From NCBI RefSeq assembly GCF_019279795.1, contig NC_056738.1:401630309-401694308 (forward strand): 64,000 nt of DNA, read 5' to 3'. The position numbers were made by a program, and so were the translations under genes. A model generated the notes under the pieces. It had not been told where the DNA came from. It did not search any database and saw nothing but the letters and a program-made list of their open reading frames with translations. The DNA comes from Protopterus annectens (taxonomy: Eukaryota; Chordata; Ceratodontiformes; Protopteridae). Below are positions 36,824 to 46,900 of the stretch, piece by piece (positions within the stretch are counted from its first letter, which is position 1; every line of letters begins with the position of its first letter).

Positions 36824-37746
36824 AAATCAAAAATAAATCAGTGGAAGACCCTCCATATAGACCCATAGTGTCAGGTTCCAGATCCAAAACCTTTAATATA
36901 GGTGTCTTGATAGACACGTGGACTAAACACATTTACAATGCGGTACCACACATTATGAAAGATTCATGGAATTTCTTAAGCAATCTCACTGAAGACAAAT
37001 GGAATAAGGAGTATATTTTCATCACAATAGATGTGGTAGATTTGTTTTCATGCATACCTAAAGATAAGGGGCTTGAATTTTTCACTAACAGCCTTAGGAA
37101 GTACTCAGGTTTCAGTTGGGATAAAATTTGTGTGGTTTCTGAACTCATGTCCTTAGTCCTGGACCATAACTATATTATATTCCAGGGCGAATATTTTAAA
37201 CAAAAAACTGGAGTGGCCATGGGAGCTTCATGCGCTCCCATTTTCGCCAACATGGTCATGTTGGAATGGGAAACTGAACACTTATTCAAAAGTAGATATT
37301 ACGATAAGATAGAATTTTATGCAAGATTTTTGGATGATTTGTTTGTGTTATGGAAGGGATCTGAAACAGAGATCAGAGAGTTCATTGATTTCCTTAACAA
37401 CACAACAGAATTTTTGAAATTCACTTCCAATTTTAGCAGTAAAGAAATAGCGTATTTGGATACACTTATATGGCACACTGATACAGGTTTTGCTTCAAGA
37501 ATATACAGGAAACCTACATACTCGAATGATTACATAGCATACAGCAGTAATCATCCACCTTACACGTTTAAAAATATTGTCAAAGGACAATGTATTAGAA
37601 CAGTAAGAATGTCATCTAGTTTGGAGGTTATGAAGGAAGACATTAACATTCTATGTAGTATGTTCAGAAAGAGAGGTTATCCAGATAGAATGTTAAAAGG
37701 CATCTCCCAGTATGCCATTTCTCAGTGGGGCAACAAATTTAAATGA
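36790..37746 (+). pseudogene. PLE reverse transcriptase, N-terminally truncated
   Basis: The frame is open for 318 residues. Motifs by residue: PPYRPIVSG (21-29), FITIDVVDLFSCIP with the first catalytic Asp (81), QKTGVAMGASCAP (138-150) and ARFLDDLFVLW with the Asp pair (182-183), then IAYLDTLIW and RKPT. These are the canonical Penelope RT boxes and all catalytic Asp residues are present. Codons 1-12 come from the inverted arm, so the ATG at 36790 is probably not the original start; complete PLE proteins have considerably more sequence before the PIVSG box. A TGA at 37744-37746 separates it from the endonuclease, which continues in the same frame. Confidence 0.93.
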
Positions 37747-38454
37747 TTATTAGGTGCTATGGACACAGATAACACTATAAAAACAAAGGAATCACAATAT
37801 AATTTCAATAGAGTATGTGTTTTAACCTACACTCCATTTGTGCACTATATCAAAGAAATTTTATATAGACATTGGGATGTTATCATCTCCAACAATTTGA
37901 GTATTAAGGTAGGAAATGCACCTAAAATAATATACAAAGTTGCACCCAATATTAAAAGAATGTTGGAATATACAGAAACACAGAAAGGTATGATGGTGAA
38001 AAACAAAAGAGGTAGTATAAAATGCGGAACATGCCGTCAATGTCGATATATTAATGAAGTAGACAAAATTGTATTAGAAGATATAAACCACACTGTAATT
38101 AGATGTTTAAGAGGTAATTGCAACAGCAAACAAGTGGTTTATATCGCCTGTTGTATTGCATGCAAGGCATATTATATAGGAAAAACGGAAAGGGTCATTA
38201 AAAAATGGATATATGAACATTATTATAAGATACGCAAAGAAGACACTACAAATGCCCTTTATAGACACATTTTAGATAAAGGGGAGCAACATAGTTTTTT
38301 ATTTGCTATTATCAACCAAATAAACACACATGAGGGGAATTGGAAGAATAAGTTAGCACTGAAAGAAAGTGTATGGCAAATTAAAACTGATGCGACCAGG
38401 TATCCTGGTCTCAATGATTCTATAAGCATCAAGCCATTCCTTATGTGTGATTAA
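37747..38454 (+). pseudogene. PLE GIY-YIG endonuclease domain
   Basis: Same frame as the reverse transcriptase, separated only by one TGA; the first ATG after it is at 37759. Numbered from that ATG (231 residues), there is a linker block TYTPFVHYIKEILYRHW (24-40), a cysteine cluster CGTCRQC (89-95), then the GIY-YIG core VVYIACCIACKAYYIGKT (126-143) followed by ERVIKKWIYEH (144-154). The Arg expected a few residues before EH is replaced by KKW, which could reduce or abolish nuclease activity. The domain nicks target DNA for reverse transcription in endonuclease-bearing PLEs. The stop is at 38452-38454, 77 bases before the right arm. Confidence 0.9.
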
Positions 38455-38531
38455 ATATTGTTTCTTTTGGTTATTCCATATGCCATAGGCTAGCATTATC
38501 TTACATTTATGTACAAATAACATTTTGTTTA

Positions 38532-39337
38532 TTTCTTTGACTTTAGCTACATTTGTGATTTGCATTTAATGTAATATTAATTTTCACATTCATTTTTTCA
38601 TCTGAATTTATTTCTATGTACTTTTTTGTATTTCTGTTTTTTCCATAATACTGGTATCAATTTTTCATCTGAATATTTCAAAAATAACATCAATATTTTA
38701 TAAATAACATCAATATATATCATATTTTATTAAACTCATTTTATATATTCATTTTATATTAATTACACTATCTAATTAAACAAATATTTATATTATTTAT
38801 AAACTTACATAAGTATTAAAAAAAATATATACAATTTTTATGTTTTTTTATAGTATAGTACACAATATTTATTGTAGTACACAATTCAATTTATTTGTAT
38901 AACTATACAAAAACATATATATATAAACATTTACATATTTATATATTATATATATTCATAGTAAATACGTATTTTTTTACTGTACAAAATTTTAATAGCA
39001 TTTTAACTAGTCATAGTTATCTATATTCACCTATTTACAACATTCTTATATATTTATGTATATGTTCATTTTCAAATATCATTTTTTAACATTAATTGAT
39101 TACTACCACATATAAATGTTATATAACTAATGATCGAGAAGTGTTTTATCTATGATCAAGAAGTTATGTATATTTTATATGAGTTTTAAACAAGTCAGAG
39201 ATGCTTCTTTTGGATGAATTTATAGAATGTTTTCCATGTGTTTTATGTATTTAACGCTGAGACTGAGGCATATGTCAAGTTAATAATGGTGTTGTCACTT
39301 TAAAAGATTTTGGCACGTTTTTTAAAAAAACGCAGTT
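38532..39337 (+). repeat. PLE right inverted arm (3' untranslated region)
   Basis: Reverse complement of 36016-36823. Its inner border is tttctttgac and its outer border cgcagtt. Since it lies downstream of the coding region it is probably the original 3' region, and the left arm the reversed extra copy. Rich in TATA-type runs (about 38915-38960), so many simple-sequence matches are expected inside it. Confidence 0.92.
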
Positions 39338-39588
39338 ACTGTTGCTATAAATTCTTTGTAGCAGACACTATTTAATGGTTCTGATGAAGACTGGCATTAC
39401 ACCAGTTGAAAGCGCTAAACCTTTATGTCTATTTTATGGACCTTGTTCGAATAAAATTTTTTGGTGTTATTTAAGGATTTACTGAATTTGTTGGATTTTT
39501 TGACCACCACCCGCACGAGCAGCGTTTTTTTCTTCACTTCTCTTCCTAGCCTTATTGTTGACTTTTAGTCGTGGTTCGTATTGTGGAT
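39338..39588 (+). other. PLE right-only tail
   Basis: This segment has no partner at the left end. It is less AT-rich than the arms and contains the hammerhead-like motif (39377-39421), an aataaa word at about 39451, T-rich runs, and the segment ccaccacccgcacgagcagc near 39513. It ends at the right target duplication. It could be the true 3' terminus, or part of a terminal repeat unit whose other copy was lost. Confidence 0.7.
39377..39421 (+). ncRNA. Candidate minimal type I hammerhead ribozyme
   Basis: The sequence can be arranged as a hammerhead. Stem I is GGTT (39377-39380) with AACC (39418-39421). The invariant core CTGATGA is at 39381-39387. After one extra A (39388), stem II is GACTGG (39389-39394) with CCAGTT (39402-39407) around a 7-base loop, then the invariant GAAA at 39408-39411. 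The short GCGCTA (39412-39417) gives a tiny stem III and a CTA cleavage triplet immediately before AACC. PLEs are known to carry minimal hammerheads with very small stem III, often active as dimers. The bulged A next to stem II and the short helices are weaknesses. Activity of this copy is unproven. Confidence 0.55.
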
Positions 39589-39603
39589 TTGCCATATAAG
39601 TGT
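39589..39603 (+). repeat. Target site duplication, right copy
   Basis: Repeats 36001-36015 exactly (ttgccatataagtgt), after which the interrupted monomer resumes with gacatcttgtg, where the consensus has tacatcttgtg. Confidence 0.85.
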
Positions 39604-42600
39604 GACATCTTGTGTTATTTCCACTAATTATCTAAACTTTTGCCTGGCTAAGATTAACCTTCAAGCAACTGGACATATAAGCTAAATTAAGTACACATTT
39701 ATTTGCACTTTTTTCATATAGTACTGCGTTTTACTGATTGTTTTACTGAATATGGACTGAATTGAATATTGTGGTCTCTCTGTGTCTCTACAAGAAGTTT
39801 GTTAGAAGTGTAGCCAGTGGTAACACAGGGGGTAGTTTCACTTCATTGATATTCTGTGTTTAACTCCTAGCCTAAGAGGTTTGCCTTGCTTTATAAGTGT
39901 TACATCTTGTGTTATTTCCGCTATATATCCAAGCTGTTGGCTGGCTAAGATTAACATGCAATCAACTTGACATAAAAGCTAAATTAAGTACACTTTTATC
40001 TGTACTTTTTTCATATAGTACTGAATTTTATTGATTTTTTTACTGAATATTAATGGAAGTGAATATTCTGTCTCTCTGTGTCTCTACAGGGAGCTTGTTA
40101 GAAGTGTAGCCAGTGGTAACAGTGGGGGTAGTTTCACTTCTTTGAGATTCTGTTTAACTCCTAGCCTATGGGGTTTCTCTTGTAATATAAGTGTTACATC
40201 TTGTGTTATTTCTGCTAAATATCTAAAGTGTTGGCTGGCTAACATTAACCTTCAATCAATCAGACATATAAGCTAATCTAAGTAGACTGTTATCAGCACT
40301 TTTTTCATAATGTACTGCATTTTATTGATTTTTTTCACTGAATATTAATTGAATTGAATATTATGCTCTCTATGTGTCTCTACAGGGAGCTCATTAGAAG
40401 TGTAGCCAGTGGCAACACTGGGGGTAGTTTCACTTCATTGATATTATGTGTTTAACTCCTAGCCTAGGGGGTTTGTCTTGCTATATAAGTGTTGCATCTT
40501 GTGTTATTTTTGCTAACTATCTAAGCTGTTGGCTTGTTAAGATTACCCTGCAATTAACTGGATGTATAAGTTAAATTAAGTACACTTTTATCTGCACTTT
40601 TTTCATATAGTACTGCATTTTATTGATTTTCTTACTGAATACTAATTGAATTAGATATTGTGTTCTCTTTGTGTCTCTACAGGGAGCTTGTTAGAAGTGT
40701 AGCCAGTGATAACAGTGAGGGCAGTTCACATCTTTGATACTCTGTGTTTAATTCCAAGCATAGGGTGGTTTGTCTTGCCATATAAGTGTTACATCTTGTG
40801 TTATTTCTGCTAAATATCTAACCTGTTGGCTGGCTAAGATTAACCTGCAATCAACTGGATGTATAAGCTAAATTAAGTACAATTTTATCTACACTTTTTT
40901 CATATAACACTGCATTTTATTGATTTTTTTCACTGAATATTAATTGAATTGAAAATTATGGTCTCTCTGTGTCTCTACAGGGAACTTGTTAGACGTGTAG
41001 CCAGTAGTAACACTGGGGGTAGTTTCACTTCTTTGATATTTTATGTTTAACTCCTAGCCTATGGGATTTCTCTTGCCATATAAGTGTTACATATTTTGGT
41101 ATTTCTGCTAAATATCTAAGCTCCTGGTTGGCTAAGAGTAACCTGCAATCAACTGGACATATACGCCTAAATTAATTATAATTTTATCAGCATTTTTTTC
41201 ATATAGTGCTGCATTTTACTGATTTTTTTTCACTGAAAATTAATTGAATTGAATATTGTGGTCTCTCTGTGTACCTACAGGGAGCTTGTTAGAATTGTAG
41301 CCAGTGCTGACAGTGGGGGTAGTTTCACTTCTTTCATATTCTGTGTTTAACTTCAAGCCTAGGGGGTTTGTCTTGCCATATAAGTGTTACATCTTGTGTT
41401 ATTTCTGCTAAATATTTAAGCTGTTGCCTGGCTAAGATTAACCTGCAATCAACTGGATGTATAAGCTAAATTAGGTACCCTTTTATCTGCCTTTTTTCAT
41501 ATACTACTGTATTTTATTGATTTTTTTCACTGCATATTAATGTAATTGAATATTGTGCTCTCTCTGTATCTCTACAGGGAGCTTGTTAGAATTGTATTCT
41601 GTGGTAACATTGGGGGTAGTTCACCTCTTTGATATTCTGTGTTTATCTCCAAGCCTAGGGGGTTTGTCTTGCCATATAAGCATTACATCTTGTGTTATTT
41701 CTGCTAAATATCTAAGCTGTTGCCTGGTTAAGATTAACATGCAAGCAACTGGATGTATAAGCTAAATTAAGTACACTTTTATGTGCACTTTTTTCATATA
41801 GTACTGCATTTTATTGATTTTTTACTGAATATTAATTGAATTGAATATTGTGGTCTCTCTGTGTCTTTACAGGAAGGTTGTTAGAAGTGTAGCCAGTGGT
41901 AATACAGGGGGTAGTTTCACTTCATTGATATTCTGTGTTTAACTCCTAGCCTAAGGGGTTTGCCTTGCTTTATAACTGTTACATCTTGTGTTATTTCTGC
42001 TAAATATCTAAGCTGTTGGCTGGCTAAAATTAACATGCAATCAACTTGATATAAAACCTAAATTAAGTACAGTTTTATCTGCACTTTTTTTGTATAGTCC
42101 TGCATTTTATTGATTTTTTACTGTATATTAATTGAAGTGAACATTCTGTCTCTCTGTGTCTCTACTGGGAGCTTGTTAGAAGTGTAGCCATTGGTAACAG
42201 TGGGGGTACTTTCACTTCTTTGATATTCTGGTTAACTCCTAGCCTAGGGGGTTTCCCTTGTAATATAAGCATTACATCTTGTGTTATTTCTGCTAAATAT
42301 CTAAACTGTTGGCTGGTTAAGATTAACCTGCACTCAACTGGATGTATATACTAAATTAAGAACACTTTCATCTACACTTTTTTCATACAGTACTGCATTT
42401 TATTGATTTTCTTACTGAATATTAATTGAATTGGATATTCTGGTCTCTTTCTGTCTCTACAGGGAGGTTGTTAGAAGTGTAGCTAGTGGTAACAGTGGGG
42501 GTAGTTTCTCTTGTTTGATATTTTGTGTTTAACTCCAGGCATAGGACATTTATCTTGCCATATAACTGTTACATCTTGTGTTGTTTCTGCTAAATATCTA

Positions 42601-43920
42601 AGCTGTTTACTGACTAAGAGTAACCTGCAATCAACTGGATGTATAAGCTAAATTAATTTTAATTTTATCAGCATTTGTTCATATAGTACTGCATTTTATT
42701 GATTTTTTTCACTGAATATTATTTGAATTGAATATTGTGGTCTCTTTGTGTGTCTAAAGGGAGCTTGCTAGAATTGTAGCCAGTGGTGACAGTGGGGGTA
42801 GTTTCACATCCTTGATATTTTGTGTTTAACTCCAAGCCTAGAGGGTTTGTCTTGCCATATTAGTGTTACATCTTGTGTTATTTCTGCTAAATATCTAAGC
42901 TGTTGGCTGGCTAAGATTAACCTGCAATCAACTGGACATAAAAGCTAAATTAAGTACACTTTTATCTGCACTTTTTTCATATAGTACTGAATTTTATTGA
43001 TTTTTTTACTGAATATTAATTGAATTGAATATTCTGTGTCTCTGTGTCTCTACAGGGAGCTTGTTAGAAGTGTAGCCAGTGAAATTAGTGGGGGTAGTTT
43101 CACTTCTTTGATATTCTGTGTTTAACTCCTAGCCTAGGGGGTTTGTCTTGCCATATACGTGTTACATCTTAAGTTATTTCCGCTAAATATCTAAGCTGTT
43201 GGCTGGCTAAGATTAACCTGCAATCAACTGGATGTAAGAGCTAAATTAAGTACACTTTTATCTACACTTTTTTGATATAATACTGCATTTTATTGATTTT
43301 TTTACTGAATATTAATTGAACTGAATATTCTGGTCTCTCTCTGTCTCTACAGGGAGCTTGTTTGAAGTGTAGCCAGTGGCAACACAGGGGATAGTTTCAC
43401 TTCTTTGATATTCTGTGTTTAACTCCTAACCTAGGGGGTTTGTCTTGCCATATAAGTGTTACATCTTCTGTTATTTCTGCTAAGTGTCTAAACTGTTGGC
43501 TGGCTAAGATTAACTTACAATCAACTGGATGTATAAGCTAAATTAAGTACCCTTTTATCTGCACCTTTTTCATCTACTACTGCATTTTATTTACTTTTTC
43601 AATGAATATTAATTGAATTGAATATTGTCTCTCTGTGACTCTAAAGGGAGCTTTTTAGAAGTGCAGCCAGAGGTAGCAGTGAAGGTTGTTTCACTTCATT
43701 GATAGTCTGTGTTTAACTCCAAGCCTAGAGGGTTTGTCTTGCCATATAAGTGTTACATCTTGTGTTATTTCTGCTAAATATCTAAGCTGTTGCCTGGCTA
43801 AGATTAACCTGCAATCAACTGGATGTATAAGCTAAATTAAGTACAATTTTATCTGCACTTTTTTCATATACTACTGCATTTTATTGATTTTTTTCACTGA
43901 ATATTAATTTAATTGAATAT
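39604..43920 (+). repeat. 297-bp satellite right of the PLE, heterogeneous monomers
   Basis: About 14-15 monomers with many private changes. Subtypes shared with the left side include the aacactggggg / aagagtaacc monomer at 41009 followed by gagcttgttagaattgtagc (41282), the same order as at 31523-31797 and 35066-35615, and again partly at 42610-42770. Some copies have lost the AG of the ctctacagg word (for example ctctactggg near 42165). No gene is present; frames such as 40031-40276 are read-throughs of monomers. Confidence 0.93.
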
Positions 43921-46900
43921 TGTGGTCTCTCTGTGTCTCTACAGGGAGCTTGTTAGAACTGTAGCCAGTGGTAACACTGGGGGTAGTTTCACTTCTTTGA
44001 TATTCTGTGTTTAACTCCTAGCCTAGGGGGTTTGTCTTGCCATATAAGTGTTACATCTTTTGTTATTTATGCTAAATATCTAAGCTGTTGGATGGTTAAG
44101 ATTAACCTGCAATCAACTGGACATATAAGCTAAATTAAGTACACATTTATCTGCACTTTTTCATATAGTACTGCATTTTATTGATTTTTTTACTGAATAT
44201 TAATTGAACTGAATATTCTGGTCTCTCTGTGTCTCTACAGGGAGCTTGTTAGAAGTGTAGCCAGTGGTAACAGTGGGGGTAGTTTCACTTCTTTGATATT
44301 CTGTGTTTAACTCCTAGCCTAGGGGGTTTGTCTTGCCATATAAGTGTTACATCTTGTGTTATTTCTGCTAAATATCTAAGCTGTTGGCTGGCTAAGATTA
44401 ACCTGCAATCAACTGGATGTATAAGCTAAATTAAGTACACTTTTATCTGCACTTTTTTCATATAGTACTGCATTTTATTGATTTTTTTCACTGAATATTA
44501 ATTGAATTGAATATTCTGGTCTCTTTGTGTCTCTACCAGGAGCTTGTTAGAACTGTAGCCAGTGGTAACTGTGGGGGTAGTTTCACTTCTTTGATATTCT
44601 GTGTTTAACTCCTAGCCTAGGGGGTTTGTCTTGCCATATAAGTGTTACATCTTGTGTTATTTCTGCTAAATATCTAAGCTGTTGGCTGGCTAAGATTAAC
44701 CTGCAATCAACTGGATGTATAAGCAAATTTAAGTACACTTTTTTTGCACTTTTTCATATAGTACTGCATTTTATTTATTTTTCTTCACTGAATTTTAACT
44801 GAGTTGAATATTCTGGTCTCTGTGTCTCTACAGAGAACTTGTTAGAAGTGTAGCCATTGATAGCAGTGGGGTAGTTTCACTTCTTTGATATTCTGTGTTT
44901 AACTCCTAGCTTAGGGGGGTTTGTCTCGCCATATAAGTGTTAAATCTTGTGTTTTTTCTTCTAAATATCTAATCTGTTGGCTGGCAAAGATTAACCTGCA
45001 ATCAACTAGACATATAAGCTAAATTAAGTATACTTTTATCTGCACTTTTTATATAGTACTGCATTTTATGTATTTTTTCACTGAGTATTAATTGAATTGA
45101 ATATTGTGGTCTCACTGTGTCTCTACAGGGAGTTTGTTAGAAGTGTAGCCAGTGGTAACAGTGCGGGTACTTTCACTTATTTGATATTCTGTTTTTAACT
45201 CCTAGCATAGGGGTTTGTCTTGCCATATAAGTGTTACATCTTTTGTTATTTCCACTAAATATCTAAGGTGTTGGCTGGCTAAGATTAACATATCAACTGG
45301 ATGTATAAGCTAAATTAAGTACACCTTTGCCTGTACTTTTTTCATATACTACTGCATTTTATTGATTTTTTTCACTTAATATTAATTTAATTGAATATTG
45401 TGATCTCTCTGTGTCTCTACAGGGAGCTTGTTAGAAATGTAGCCAGTGGTAACAGTGGGGGTAGTTTCACTTCTTTGATATTCTATGTTTAACTCCTAGC
45501 CTAGTGGGTTTGTCTTGCCATATAAGTGTTAAATCTTGTGTTATTTCTGCTAAATATCTAAGCTGTTGGCTGGCTAAGATTAACCAGCAATCAACTGGAC
45601 GTATAAGCAAAATTAAGTACACTTTTATCTGCACTCTTTTCATATTCTACTGCATTTTATTGATTTTTTTCACTGACTATTAATTGAATTGAATATTGTG
45701 GTCTCTCTCTGTCTCTACAGGGAACTTGTTAGAAGTGTAACCAGTGGTAACAAAGGGGGTAGTTTCAATTCTTTGATATTCTGTGTTTAACTCCTAGCTT
45801 AGGGGTGGTGTTTGTCTTGCCATATAAGTGTTAAATCTTATGTTTTTTCATCTAAATATCTAATCTGTTGGCTGGCTGTGATTAACCTGCAATCAACTAG
45901 ACATATCAGCTAAATTAAGTACACTTTTATCTGCACTTTTTATATAGTACTGCATTTTATGTATTTTTTCACTGAGTATTAATTGAATTGAATATTGTGG
46001 TCTCACTGTGTCTCTACAGGGAGTTTGTTAGAAGTGTAGCCAGTGGCAACACAGGGGATAGTTTCACTTCTTTGATATTCTGTGTTTACTTCCTAGCCTA
46101 GGTTGTTTGTCTATCCATATGAGTTTTACATCTTGTGTTATTTCTGCTAAATATCTAAGTTGTTGGCTGGCTAAGTTTAACCTTCAAGCAACTAGACATA
46201 TAAGCTAAATTAAGTACACTTTTATCTGCACTTCTTTCATATAATACTGCATTTTATTGTATTTTTTCACTGAATATTAATTGAATTGAATATTGTGCTC
46301 TCTTTGTGTCTCTACAGGGAGCTTGTTAGAAGTGTAGCGAGTGGTAACAGTGGGGGTAGTTCACCTCTTTGATATTCTGTGTTTATCTCCAAGCCTATTG
46401 GGTTTGTCTTGCCATATAAGTGTTACATCTTGTGTTATTTCTGCTAAATATCTAAGCTGTTGGCTGGCTAAGATTAACCTGCAATCAACTGGACATATAA
46501 GCTAAATTAAGTACACTTTTATCTGCACTTTTTCATATAGTACTGCATTTTATTGATTTTTTTCACTGAATATTAATTGAATTGAATATTGTGGTCTCTC
46601 TGTGTCTCTACAGGGAGCTTGTTAGAAGTGTAGCCAGTGGTAACAGTGGGGGTAGTTCACATCTTTGATATTCTGTGTTTAACTCCAAGCCTAGGGGGTT
46701 TGTCTTGCCATATAAGTGTTACATCTTGTGTTATTTCTGCTAAATATCTAAGCTGTTGGCTGGCTAAGATTAACCTGCAATCAACTGGATGTATAAGCTA
46801 AATTAAGTACACTTTTATCTGCACTTTTTTCATATAGTACTGCATTTTATTGATTTTTTTCACTGAATATTAATTGAATTGAATATTGTGGTCTCTCTGT

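Larger units (their letters stand above)
36016..39588 (+). mobile_element. Penelope-like element with long inverted arms
   Basis: A 3573-base insertion bounded by a 15-base target duplication. Layout: left arm 36016-36823, unique core 36824-38531 with reverse transcriptase and GIY-YIG endonuclease in one frame, right arm 38532-39337 (reverse complement of the left arm), and a right-only tail 39338-39588. PLEs are known to carry terminal repeats in direct or inverted order and are often 5'-truncated. Here the reverse transcriptase lacks its N-terminal part and is joined directly to the inverted copy of the 3' region, so I infer a truncated element fused to a reversed 3' end. The arms are very AT-rich. 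Confidence 0.9.

Noticed and set aside
38895..39089. A 64-residue Tyr/Ile-rich frame in the PLE right arm
   Set aside because: Low-complexity AT-rich sequence read by chance; no motif and no counterpart in known PLE proteins.
40031..40276. Open frames of 60-80 codons inside the satellite (also 16642, 17911, 27118, 29986, 41553, 51098 and 61983)
   Set aside because: They are the same monomer read through where a private indel or substitution removes a stop. They differ from copy to copy, and most copies have stops in the same place, so they are not genes.
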